From an uncultured Collinsella sp. (lineage in GTDB: Bacteria; Actinomycetota; Coriobacteriia; Coriobacteriales; Coriobacteriaceae), in the NCBI GenBank assembly GCA_900551185.1, contig URVF01000066.1, forward strand, positions 1 through 8,027: 8,027 nt of DNA, given 5' to 3'. A model generated the notes under the pieces. The model had not been told where the DNA came from and ran no database searches. It saw only the letters and a program-made list of their open reading frames with translations. Positions within the stretch are counted from its first letter, which is position 1; each line of letters starts with the position of its first letter. Shown piece by piece: positions 1 to 6,562 of the stretch. Position numbers and translations under genes: made by a program.

Positions 1-48
1 TCTACACGCGTAAGATCGTCGGCAGCGTCAGATGTGTATAAGAGACAG
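1..48 (+). other. Nextera/Tn5 sequencing adapter (artefact), left end
   Basis: This is synthetic library sequence, not genome. Positions 1-7 (TCTACAC) match the end of the Illumina P5 primer. Positions 8-15 (GCGTAAGA) match an i5 index that I recall as x517. Positions 16-29 (TCGTCGGCAGCGTC) are the Read 1 adapter, and 30-48 (AGATGTGTATAAGAGACAG) are the Tn5 mosaic end. The genomic insert begins at 49. The right end carries the reverse complement of 6-48, so the inverted terminal repeat comes from tagmentation. A TAA at 39-41 inside the adapter artificially closes the comEC frame upstream. Confidence 0.98.
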
Positions 49-872
49 CCCGTGCACGTCCTATGACGGTGGGGCTTGCATGCCTGGTGCTCTTGGCTGC
101 GATTCCATACGTCTACTGGGATCGATTCGCTCCGCCTTCGGTGACGGTGCTCGATGTGGGCCAGGCCGATGCGATTCTTATCCGCCAGGGCGGCGCAGTA
201 GCACTCGTCGACTGCGGACTCGACGAGCGCGTGGTGGCGGCGTTGGTTCGCAATAACGTGCACCATATCGATGCCGTCTTTGTGACGCATTGGGATGAGG
301 ACCACTGGGGTGGTCTGCCTGCCGTGCTCGAACAGTTTTCGGTCGGAACGATTGCCGTGGCGGCGGATGCGCTGGAGGATGCTCCTGCCGAGGTATTGAA
401 TCGACCTGGCGTTGAGTATCGGCAGGTGCGCCGTGGGGATACGGTCGACATCGGCACATTTTGCGCCCGCGTGATGTGGCCATTCGAGTCCGTGGATGGC
501 GAGGGAAATGAGGACTCGCTTGTCCTGCTTCTCTCTTATGTTCAGGAAGGCAAGGGCCTGCGAATACTTCTCACCGGTGATGCCGAGCTCGACCAAGAAC
601 GGGAATTCGTGCAGGAGGTGGGGGATATCGATGTCCTTAAACTTGGGCATCACGGCTCCAAGGTTTCAGTCGATGGTGAGTTGCTGGACGTCCTGAAGCC
701 CGAGCTTTCTCTCGCGAGTGCGGGCGAGGGGAATCGATACGGCCATCCGTCCGATGCCTGCATCGATGCCGTGAAGGAGGCGGGCGGTGTGTTCGCGTGC
801 ACCATCGAACATGGCGACATTATCATCACGCCGACTGCGAATGGCTTTGCGATGCGATGCCAGCGACCGTGA
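49..872 (+). CDS. comEC: ComEC/Rec2 competence DNA channel, C-terminal part (5' truncated)
   Basis: ComEC is the inner-membrane channel that takes single-stranded DNA into the cytoplasm during natural transformation. Only its C-terminal metallo-beta-lactamase-like domain is present. The frame is open back to the adapter junction at 49, reading R-A-R-P before the first ATG at 63, so that ATG is probably internal and the membrane competence domain lies off the window. Counting from that Met, residues 3-18 are a hydrophobic segment, probably the last membrane helix. It is followed by VTVLDVGQADAILI (27-40), the strand that opens this domain in ComEC. Likely metal ligands are in HWDEDH (76-81, an HxDxDH version of the HxHxDH motif), LTGDAE (170-175, Asp173), LGHHGSK (194-200) and YGHPS (226-230, His228). 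The stop is TGA at 870-872. A free-standing MBL-fold hydrolase is less likely, given the upstream helix and the holA neighbour, which is the classic comEC partner. Confidence 0.9.
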
Positions 873-880
873 CGACGTCG

Positions 881-910
881 TTGGCGTGTGGTGGGCCCCT
901 GGGCTAGAAT
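881..910 (+). promoter_or_regulatory. Candidate sigma-70-type promoter for holA
   Basis: TTGGCG (881-886) and TAGAAT (905-910) are separated by 18 nt. They lie in the 78-bp gap between the comEC stop and the holA start, and the -10 is preceded by GGGC. A transcript starting near 917 would have a leader of about 33 nt containing the holA ribosome binding site. This suggests holA is not solely dependent on the comEC promoter. Prediction from pattern only. Confidence 0.5.
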
Positions 911-950
911 GGCACGGAACGAATACGAAGGCCTGCGGGAGGGGAGCGCA

Positions 951-1913
951 ATGTCCGAAACCGGTCTGCTGCCGGCATATCTGATTGTCGGTACCGACGG
1001 AGTCAAGCGCGATCACGCCGTCTCGCGTATGAAAGCGCGTCTGGAAAAGACGGGCATGGTCGAGTTCAACCTCGACGAGCGCGACATGACCAAGGACCCC
1101 GATATCGAGTCCATTATCGGATCGCTTAACACCTTTCCGATGGGCAGCGAGTTTCGCCTGGTAATCCTTGACGGCTGTTCAAAGCTCGCCAAGGCGGTCT
1201 CGGAGCCGCTCGTTGAGTATCTGGCGAGTCCCAGCCCCACGACGGTTTGTCTCATCATCGCCGACTCGCTTGCCAAGAACACGCGCCTGTATAAGGCGAT
1301 CGCCAAGATCGACAAGAAGGCGGTGATCGATTGCTCCGGTACCAAGCGCTGGGAGCTACCGCGCCGCGTGCAGCAGATGGCGACGCAGCGCGGCAAGTCG
1401 ATCTCGACGGCGGCCGCCGAGGAGCTCGTCTCGCGTTCGGGTGAAAACACTCGCATGCTCGATAACGACTTGGTTAAGCTTGCCCAGATGGTCGAGGCGC
1501 CCCAGATTGAGCTTGCCGACGTTGAGCGCTGGATTGTACGTACGGCCGAGGTTCAACCCTGGGACTTTCTCAATGCGGTCTCGGCACGTGACATGCGACG
1601 CTCGCTCGAGCTTTTCAATCTATTGCCCGCCAAGAGCTACGTGTGGACTTACACGTTGCTGTGCGGCCGCATCCGCGAGCTTATCGTCGCCAAGGCGCTC
1701 GATGCGCGCGGACAGGGTCGTGAGCTGGCCGCAACGCTCAAGCTCCAGTCCTGGCAGGTCAAGAATCACTTGACCTGGGCACGTCGCTTTTCGATGGCAG
1801 AGCTCGTCGCGGCGCTCGAGGGGGCGGTCGATGTAGAGCTCGCGCTCAAGGGTTCGGCCGATTCTGAGGCCGCGCTTTTGCTCTGGATTACGAACATCTT
1901 GAGAAAATCGTGA
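951..1913 (+). CDS. holA: DNA polymerase III subunit delta
   Basis: HolA is the delta subunit of the replicative clamp loader. It opens the beta sliding clamp during DNA replication in the cytoplasm. The ATG at 951 (320 residues) is preferred over the upstream in-frame ATG at 888 because a strong AGGGGAG Shine-Dalgarno sits about 6 nt before 951 and the family N-terminus, LPAYLIVGTDGVKRD (7-21), then lies near residue 10. Family hallmarks are that degenerate nucleotide-site region without a true Walker A, the NTFPMGSEFRLVIL stretch (60-73) that contributes to clamp binding, and the all-helical C-terminal collar domain (about 205-320) with the PWDFLNAV segment (203-210). The length is typical (about 320-345). 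It lies 78 bp after comEC, a conserved pairing. The gene ends at TGA 1911-1913 and the rpsT promoter region follows. The reading frame shows no defect. Confidence 0.93.
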   Translation: MSETGLLPAYLIVGTDGVKRDHAVSRMKARLEKTGMVEFNLDERDMTKDPDIESIIGSLNTFPMGSEFRLVILDGCSKLAKAVSEPLVEYLASPSPTTVCLIIADSLAKNTRLYKAIAKIDKKAVIDCSGTKRWELPRRVQQMATQRGKSISTAAAEELVSRSGENTRMLDNDLVKLAQMVEAPQIELADVERWIVRTAEVQPWDFLNAVSARDMRRSLELFNLLPAKSYVWTYTLLCGRIRELIVAKALDARGQGRELAATLKLQSWQVKNHLTWARRFSMAELVAALEGAVDVELALKGSADSEAALLLWITNILRKS

Positions 1914-1962
1914 TGATACCTGCCTATTTGACAAATTCGTTCTATCCCTTTGAGGGGGAGCG

Positions 1963-1971
1963 TGCTATAGT
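1963..1971 (+). promoter_or_regulatory. Candidate extended -10 promoter of rpsT
   Basis: TGCTATAGT (1963-1971) fits an extended -10 element (TGn plus a -10 hexamer). It predicts a start near 1978 and a leader of about 69 nt before the rpsT GTG. No good -35 sits 16-18 nt upstream. A perfect TTGACA lies at 1928-1933, but its distance (32 nt) is incompatible with a normal spacer. Confidence 0.5.
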
Positions 1972-1981
1972 AGGCGCTTGC

Positions 1982-2019
1982 ATGACCTCACCGTGTCTCA
2001 GAGGTGTCATACATTTTTT
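1982..2019 (+). promoter_or_regulatory. Possible hairpin plus U-run in the rpsT leader (attenuator-like)
   Basis: ATGACCTC (1982-1989) can pair with GAGG (2001-2004) and TCAT (2007-2010), leaving a 2-nt bulge and an 11-nt loop. Six T residues follow at 2014-2019, after a 3-nt gap. This resembles a weak intrinsic terminator just inside the predicted transcript. S20 synthesis is autoregulated in E. coli at the translational level, so leader control is plausible, but the structure is modest and unverified. Confidence 0.3.
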
Positions 2020-2021
2020 GC

Positions 2022-2037
2022 AAGGAACTCGAAAGGA
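2022..2037 (+). promoter_or_regulatory. Tandem Shine-Dalgarno-like repeats before rpsT
   Basis: The 9-nt string AAGGAACTC occurs twice, at 2022-2030 and 2033-2041, with an 11-nt period. The second copy (AAAGGA, 2032-2037) is 9 nt from the GTG at 2047 and is the likely ribosome binding site. The first copy is too far away to act directly and could be a standby site or a chance duplication. Confidence 0.6.
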
Positions 2038-2046
2038 ACTCCAGAA

Positions 2047-2313
2047 GTGGCAAACATCAAGTCTCAGAAGAAGCGTATCCGCACCAATGAGGCAGCTCGC
2101 ATGCGTAACAAGGCTGTCAAGTCCGAGCTCAAGACGCTGACCAAGCACGTCCAGTCCGCCGTCGCCGAGGGCGACGCCAAGAAGGCCCAGGCTGCCCTCA
2201 AGACCGTCACCAAGCGTCTCGACATGGCTGCCGCCAAGCATGTTATCCACAAGAACCAGGCTTCCAACCGCAAGTCCGGTCTTGCCAAGCTCGTGAACAG
2301 CATCAACGCTTAA
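2047..2313 (+). CDS. rpsT: 30S ribosomal protein S20
   Basis: S20 is a primary binder of 16S rRNA at the base of the 30S subunit. The protein is 88 residues from the GTG at 2047, the usual family length, and starts MANIKSQKKRIRTNEAARMR, the standard S20 N-terminus. It is rich in Lys, Arg and Ala throughout and has the conserved ending HKNQASNRKSGLAKLVNSI (about 68-86). An upstream in-frame ATG at 1978 would add 23 residues foreign to the family, so it is rejected. It appears to be transcribed alone: a promoter and leader lie upstream and a strong terminator starts 35 nt after the TAA stop (2311-2313). Confidence 0.97.
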   Translation: MANIKSQKKRIRTNEAARMRNKAVKSELKTLTKHVQSAVAEGDAKKAQAALKTVTKRLDMAAAKHVIHKNQASNRKSGLAKLVNSINA

Positions 2314-2347
2314 GTTGTAAATTTCACACCACACAGATTACGCGCAT

Positions 2348-2384
2348 AAATGGAGCCTGTTTTATGGAACAGGCTCCATTTTTT
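2348..2384 (+). terminator. Rho-independent terminator after rpsT
   Basis: A perfect 14-bp stem pairs AAATGGAGCCTGTT (2348-2361) with AACAGGCTCCATTT (2368-2381) around a 6-nt loop (TTATGG), ending in six T residues (2379-2384). The matching A-tract makes it potentially bidirectional. It separates rpsT from lepA and ends only 13 nt before the lepA -10-like element. Confidence 0.95.
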
Positions 2385-2393
2385 GTACCGCTC

Positions 2394-2402
2394 GGGTAAG
2401 AT
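2394..2402 (+). promoter_or_regulatory. Candidate -10 promoter element of lepA, close to the start codon
   Basis: GGGTAAGAT (2394-2402) contains a -10-like TAAGAT at 2397-2402, and the lepA ATG starts at 2410. With only 7 nt between them, transcription would begin at or next to the A of the start codon. The preceding CCGCTCGGGTA (2388-2398) recurs upstream of the dnaJ-family gene. No convincing -35 is visible; the place for one overlaps the terminator's 3' arm. Confidence 0.45.
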
Positions 2403-2409
2403 AGTCCGC

Positions 2410-4221
2410 ATGAATACTTCAATTGACATTTCCCACATCCGCAACTTCTCGATTGTTGCGCACATCGACCATGGCAAGTCCACGATCAGTGACCGCATCC
2501 TCGAACTAACCCATACCGTCGACGAGCGCGACATGGAGTCGCAGCTGCTCGACACCATGGATATCGAGCGCGAGCGCGGCATCACGATCAAGTCCAATGC
2601 CGTTCGCGTGTCCTATGACGCCGACGATGGCGAGACGTATCAGTTCAATCTGATCGATACGCCGGGCCACGTGGACTTTACCTATGAGGTCTCGCGCTCG
2701 CTGGCAGCCTGTGAGGGCGCGGTGCTCGTTGTCGACGCCACACAGGGCGTCGAGGCACAGACCGTCTCCAACGCGACGCTTGCCATGAACGCCAATCTGG
2801 ACATTGTGCCGGCCATCAACAAGATCGACCTGCCCTCGGCCCATCCCGATGAGGTTAAGACCGAGATCGAGGATGACCTGGCGATTCCTGCCGATGATGC
2901 CGTGTGTGTCTCGGGCAAGACCGGCGAGGGCATCCACGATCTGCTAGAGTCCATTGTCTTTTTGATCTCTCCGCCCAAGGGCGATGCGAACGCGCCGCTC
3001 AAGGCACTCATTCTGGATTCGTACTTCGACGAGTATCGTGGCGTCGTCGCCACGGTGCGCGTCTTTGACGGCTCCATCAAAAAAGGCGATACCCTGCGCA
3101 TGATGCAGGCAAAGGGCGACTTTTTGGTCGATGGCGTGGGCGTCAAGCGTCCCGCCGAGACCCCGGTCGACGCGCTGACGGTCGGCGAGGTCGGATACGT
3201 GGTCACGGGCCTGAAGGACCCCGAGGCCGTTCGCGTGGGCGACACCCTTACCTGGGCGTCGAACCCCTGCCCCGAGCCGCTTCCGGGTTACCGCGAGGCC
3301 AAGCCCATGGTCTATACGGGCCTGTTCCCGATCGATAACAAGGACTACGAGAACCTGCGTGACGCACTCGATAAGCTCCACGTCAACGACCCGTCGTTGG
3401 TGTGGGAGCCCGAGACCTCGGTGGCACTCGGCTTTGGCTTCCGCGTGGGCTTCTTGGGCCTACTGCACATGGAGGTCGTTAAGGAGCGCCTCGAGCGTGA
3501 GTTCAACTTGGACCTCATTGCCACGAGCCCTTCGGTCGACTATCACGTGTACAAGACCGATGGCGAGATGGTCGATGTCCGCAGCCCGCAGGACCTTCCC
3601 GAGGCCACGCGCATTGAGCGTATCGAGGAACCCTACCTCAAGGCAAAGATCATCTGCCCGCCTGAGTACACGGGTGCCGTTATGCAGCTCGCCATCGAGC
3701 ACCGCGGCGTTACGACCGACATGATCCACCTGACGAGCAAATCGGTCGAGATGCGCTTCGATATGCCGCTCGCCGAGCTCATCTTGGACTTCTTTGACCA
3801 GCTCAAGAGTCGTACCAAGGGCTATGCCTCGCTCGACTACGAGTTCAACGAGTACCGTCCCTCCGAGCTCGTTAAGCTCGATATCTTGCTTTCGGGCGAC
3901 GAGGTGGACGCGCTGTCGTTTATCGTCCATAAGGACAAGGCCTATGGCCTGGCCCGTGGTCTGTGCGACAAACTTAAGGAGATCATCCCGCGTCAGCTGT
4001 TCGAGGTTCCCATCCAGGGTGCTATCGGCAACAAGATCATCGCCCGTTCTACCGTCAAAGCGCGTCGCAAGGACGTTCTTGCTAAGTGCTACGGCGGCGA
4101 TATCTCGCGTAAGCGCAAGCTGCTCGAGAAGCAGAAAGAGGGCAAGAAGCGCATGAAGGCCATTGGCTCGGTCGAGGTCCCGCAGGAGGCCTTTATGGCG
4201 ATCCTCAAGGTGGACGAGTAG
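2410..4221 (+). CDS. lepA: Elongation factor 4 (LepA), ribosome-associated GTPase
   Basis: LepA/EF4 is a translational GTPase that binds the ribosome. It has been linked to back-translocation and to 30S biogenesis, and to membrane association in E. coli. At 603 residues it has the full family length. The GTPase motifs are AHIDHGKST (17-25, P-loop), DIERERGITIK (51-61, switch I region), DTPGHVDF (83-90), NKID (137-140) and SGK (168-170). The LepA-specific region includes GFGFRVGFLGLLHMEVVKER (341-360) and the basic C-terminal domain with GGDISRKRKLLEKQKEGKKR (562-581), which reaches toward the peptidyl-transferase centre. The ATG at 2410 gives the expected N-terminus (HIRNFSIVAHIDHGKST). An in-frame ATG at 2350 lies inside the rpsT terminator and is rejected. 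There is no clear Shine-Dalgarno, so translation may be leaderless. dusB starts 4 nt downstream. Confidence 0.98.
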   Translation: MNTSIDISHIRNFSIVAHIDHGKSTISDRILELTHTVDERDMESQLLDTMDIERERGITIKSNAVRVSYDADDGETYQFNLIDTPGHVDFTYEVSRSLAACEGAVLVVDATQGVEAQTVSNATLAMNANLDIVPAINKIDLPSAHPDEVKTEIEDDLAIPADDAVCVSGKTGEGIHDLLESIVFLISPPKGDANAPLKALILDSYFDEYRGVVATVRVFDGSIKKGDTLRMMQAKGDFLVDGVGVKRPAETPVDALTVGEVGYVVTGLKDPEAVRVGDTLTWASNPCPEPLPGYREAKPMVYTGLFPIDNKDYENLRDALDKLHVNDPSLVWEPETSVALGFGFRVGFLGLLHMEVVKERLEREFNLDLIATSPSVDYHVYKTDGEMVDVRSPQDLPEATRIERIEEPYLKAKIICPPEYTGAVMQLAIEHRGVTTDMIHLTSKSVEMRFDMPLAELILDFFDQLKSRTKGYASLDYEFNEYRPSELVKLDILLSGDEVDALSFIVHKDKAYGLARGLCDKLKEIIPRQLFEVPIQGAIGNKIIARSTVKARRKDVLAKCYGGDISRKRKLLEKQKEGKKRMKAIGSVEVPQEAFMAILKVDE

Positions 4222-4225
4222 GTCT

Positions 4226-5269
4226 ATGGCGCTTTCCGAATACAGCAAGCGGCTGCTGGGCGCCTATGCTGAGCAGCCGTTCCTTATGGCTCCCATGGCG
4301 GGCGTAACCGATCCCGCTTATCGCATCATGTGCCGCCGCCGCGGTGCCAATCTCGCCTATAGCGAGATGGTGAGCGTGGCGGGCCTTGCCTATGCCAGCA
4401 ACAAGACCTGGCGCCTGGTGCTACCGGCCGACGAGGAGCAGCAGATTTGCGTGCAGCTCTTTGGCTCCAAGCCCGAGCAGTTTGCGAGTGCCGTCGCCGC
4501 CGTCGAGGAGCGTGTGGGCGATCGCCTGTCATTGATTGATATCAACATGGCCTGTCCGGCTCGCAAGGTCGTTACCAAGGGCGAGGGCTCGGCGCTCATG
4601 CGCACGCCCGACCTTGCGGAGAAGATCGTCGAGGCCACGGTGGGCGCGGCGCACGTGCCCGTGACCGTCAAGATTCGCAAAGGCTTTTATGCCGAGGACC
4701 GCAATGCCGCGACATTTGCCCAGATGCTTGAGGGCGCAGGGGCTGCCGCAGTCGCCGTGCATGGTCGTTGCGCCACGCAGCTCTACACGGGCCAGGCCGA
4801 TTGGTCGGTCGTCGATGAGGTGGCCGACGCCGTCGAGATTCCCGTTATCGGTTCGGGCGATGTGTTCTCGGCCGAGGACGCTGCTGAGCATCTGCAAGGC
4901 TCGAGTGCCAGCGCGGTGTTTATCGCGCGCGGCATCTACGGTAATCCCTGGGTGTTCGGTGATGCTCGCGCCCTTGCGCTCGATGGCATACCGGTGCCGG
5001 CGCGCAGCTCCGTCGAGCGCCTGGACGCCCTGCGTGAACACCTAACGCTGACGCACGAGCTTCTGCCGCTCATGTCGCGTGCCCGCACGTACGCAAGCTG
5101 GTACTTAAAAGGCATGCCCCATGCCGCCGCTTGGCGTGCCCATGTGGTGCGCTGTTCCACATACGAGGAGTTTATGGTGCTGGTCGATGAGATCGAGCGC
5201 GATGTGGTGGCCTGCGAGGCCGCACTTGCCGCCGGCGAATCGGTGCCTCCTCATCCGCTGGAGGCTTAA
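4226..5269 (+). CDS. dusB: tRNA-dihydrouridine synthase, DusB type
   Basis: This is an FMN-dependent enzyme that reduces uridine to dihydrouridine in tRNA using NADPH. The protein is 347 residues with a TIM-barrel catalytic domain and a helical C-terminal tRNA-binding domain (about 262-347). Visible motifs are APMAGVTD (22-29, FMN site), QLFGSKPE (77-84), DINMACPARKVV (105-116, catalytic acid Cys110), VTVKIRKG (146-153, Lys149), AVHGR (177-181, His179), GSGDVFSAEDA (209-219, flavin phosphate binding) and ARGIYGNPW (234-242). The ATG at 4226 is 4 nt after the lepA stop. A longer in-frame ATG at 4163 would overlap lepA and add an Arg/Ser-rich string typical of an off-frame read. AAGGTGG within the end of lepA (4207-4213) may serve as ribosome binding site, and translational coupling is likely. 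The broad subfamily call is firm; DusB rather than another Dus subclass is somewhat less sure. Confidence 0.93.
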   Translation: MALSEYSKRLLGAYAEQPFLMAPMAGVTDPAYRIMCRRRGANLAYSEMVSVAGLAYASNKTWRLVLPADEEQQICVQLFGSKPEQFASAVAAVEERVGDRLSLIDINMACPARKVVTKGEGSALMRTPDLAEKIVEATVGAAHVPVTVKIRKGFYAEDRNAATFAQMLEGAGAAAVAVHGRCATQLYTGQADWSVVDEVADAVEIPVIGSGDVFSAEDAAEHLQGSSASAVFIARGIYGNPWVFGDARALALDGIPVPARSSVERLDALREHLTLTHELLPLMSRARTYASWYLKGMPHAAAWRAHVVRCSTYEEFMVLVDEIERDVVACEAALAAGESVPPHPLEA

Positions 5270-5271
5270 GG

Positions 5272-6504
5272 GTGGCCGTTACCGCGCTGTACGTGCACGT
5301 GCCGTTTTGCGCTCAAAAGTGCCGGTACTGCGACTTTGACTCGCGCAGTTTTGCTCCGTGCGACCTGAGCGCTGCGCTCGATGCCTATTTTGAGCAGTTG
5401 TACGCGCGCCTCGATGCTTTTGGCAAAGCTGGGGCCCTTGACCAGATCCGCACCGTCTATGTTGGCGGCGGTACGCCGTCGCTGGCGGGGGAGCGCTTGG
5501 TGGAGCTGGCGCGGCGTATTCGTGCGTCGTGCGCCCCTGTTGAGTTTACCTGCGAGGCCAATCCTGAGTCGCTGACCGCCGAGCTTGCCGCTGCGCTTGC
5601 CAAGGTTGGTGTCACACGCGTCTCTCTGGGCGTGCAAACGCTCGATAACACCGAACTTACCGCCATCGGCCGTATTCACGATGCCGATCGGGCGCTCGCC
5701 GCCATCGCGACGGTCAAGAACGCTGGGCTTGACGTGTCGTGCGACCTTATGTGCGGACTTCCCGGGCAGACCGCAACGAGTTGGAAGCGCACGCTCGATG
5801 GCGTGCTGGCGGCGGCTCCGCATCATGTGTCGGTCTACCCGCTCACGCTTGAGGAGGGGACGCCCCTTTATCGCATGGCGTGCCGCGACGAGTTGCTCGA
5901 GCCTGATGAGGATTTTCAAGCTTCGTGCATGGATGTGGCGCGTGAGCGTCTGGGTGCGGCCGGTTATCACCCCTATGAGGTGGCAAGCTATGCGCTCGAC
6001 GGCCATGAGTGCGCCCATAACATTGCCTACTGGACCGGACGGGGCTACCTGGGCCTGGGTCGTTCTGCCGCGGGCATGCTCGACGCCGAGGATTTCGACC
6101 GTCTTGCAGGTTTGTTTCCCGGTGTTTCTTCTCGAGGCGATGCGTACCGCGTGCGTCTGGTGCAACGTTACGATGACGCGACGGCGTTCGAGACCGAATA
6201 TCTGTCGCAGCGTGAGGCTGCGGCTGAAGACCTGATGCTCGCTTGTCGCATGACGCGCGGTGTCGCGTCCGACCTGTTGGTTCGCGCGGCTCGTGTCATC
6301 CCGGCCGATGGGCTGACAGCCGCTTGCGATCGCGCGCTCGAATTGGGTCTTGCCACTTGGGTGCCCGAGACGCTCGAGGTCCATGGGGGACCCTTCACTT
6401 CGGCAGATGTCGTCGCGGGCCATGTTCGAGCTCGTCTGGCGCCCACCCACTTGGGCTGGCTCGATGGAAATGTTCTGTTCGAGCTGTTTTGGGATCTAGC
6501 TTAG
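5272..6504 (+). CDS. hemW: HemW-type radical SAM heme chaperone
   Basis: HemW is a radical-SAM protein once annotated as oxygen-independent coproporphyrinogen III oxidase. It is now regarded as a heme chaperone that passes heme to respiratory enzymes. The protein is 410 residues from the GTG at 5272, with GGAGG at 5260-5264 giving 7-nt spacing. It opens LYVHVPFCAQKCRYCDF (6-22), whose CxxxCxxC cysteines (13, 17, 20) bind the 4Fe-4S cluster. It continues with GGGTPS (65-70), EANPES (95-100), SLGVQT (118-123) and DLMCGLPGQT (158-167). The HNxxYW motif at 249-254 (HNIAYW) followed by GRGYLGLG is the feature used to tell HemW from true HemN. A winged-helix-like C-terminal domain occupies roughly 310-410. 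Only 2 nt separate it from dusB, so lepA-dusB-hemW are probably cotranscribed. The next promoter overlaps its 3' boundary. Confidence 0.95.
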   Translation: MAVTALYVHVPFCAQKCRYCDFDSRSFAPCDLSAALDAYFEQLYARLDAFGKAGALDQIRTVYVGGGTPSLAGERLVELARRIRASCAPVEFTCEANPESLTAELAAALAKVGVTRVSLGVQTLDNTELTAIGRIHDADRALAAIATVKNAGLDVSCDLMCGLPGQTATSWKRTLDGVLAAAPHHVSVYPLTLEEGTPLYRMACRDELLEPDEDFQASCMDVARERLGAAGYHPYEVASYALDGHECAHNIAYWTGRGYLGLGRSAAGMLDAEDFDRLAGLFPGVSSRGDAYRVRLVQRYDDATAFETEYLSQREAAAEDLMLACRMTRGVASDLLVRAARVIPADGLTAACDRALELGLATWVPETLEVHGGPFTSADVVAGHVRARLAPTHLGWLDGNVLFELFWDLA

Positions 6505-6511
6505 GCCGCTC

Positions 6512-6520
6512 GGGTAGAAT
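6512..6520 (+). promoter_or_regulatory. Candidate promoter -10 for the dnaJ-family gene
   Basis: GGGTAGAAT (6512-6520) lies 8 nt after the hemW stop and contains the -10-like TAGAAT. It is preceded by CCGCTC (6506-6511), as at lepA. A -35 is not obvious: TTGGGA at 6489-6494 would need a long 20-nt spacer. The predicted leader is about 36 nt. No CIRCE (HrcA) or HAIR (HspR) heat-shock operator is seen here. Confidence 0.45.
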
Positions 6521-6547
6521 TACCGGAATATATACGCTGCTGTTAGC

Positions 6548-6553
6548 AGGAGG
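6548..6553 (+). promoter_or_regulatory. Strong ribosome binding site deciding the dnaJ-family start
   Basis: A perfect AGGAGG sits 9 nt before the ATG at 6563, which favours that start over the TTG at 6554 (too close) and the ATG at 6572 (18 nt away). A 5-bp hairpin, CTGCT (6537-6541) with AGCAG (6545-6549), overlaps its first two bases. Confidence 0.8.
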
Positions 6554-6562
6554 TTGCCGCGC

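Noticed and set aside
1..48. Terminal inverted repeats of a transposon
   Set aside because: The sequence matches the engineered Tn5 mosaic end plus Illumina primer and index, and no transposase gene is present.
155..260. Loss of the metal site in ComEC because HxHxDH reads HWDEDH
   Set aside because: HxDxDH is a common form in ComEC proteins and the remaining ligand motifs are intact, so this is normal variation.
888..950. Upstream in-frame ATG for holA at 888
   Set aside because: It would overlap the predicted promoter and add 21 unrelated residues. The ATG at 951 has the strong ribosome binding site.
2350..2409. Upstream in-frame ATG for lepA at 2350
   Set aside because: It lies in the rpsT terminator stem. 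The extra 20 residues are unlike LepA N-termini, and the conserved protein begins at 2410.
5266..6450. Long open frame (394 codons) on the minus strand, antisense to hemW
   Set aside because: It mirrors the codon bias of a high-GC gene on the other strand. Its translation is Arg/Gly/His-rich with no recognisable domain, whereas the + strand encodes a complete HemW.
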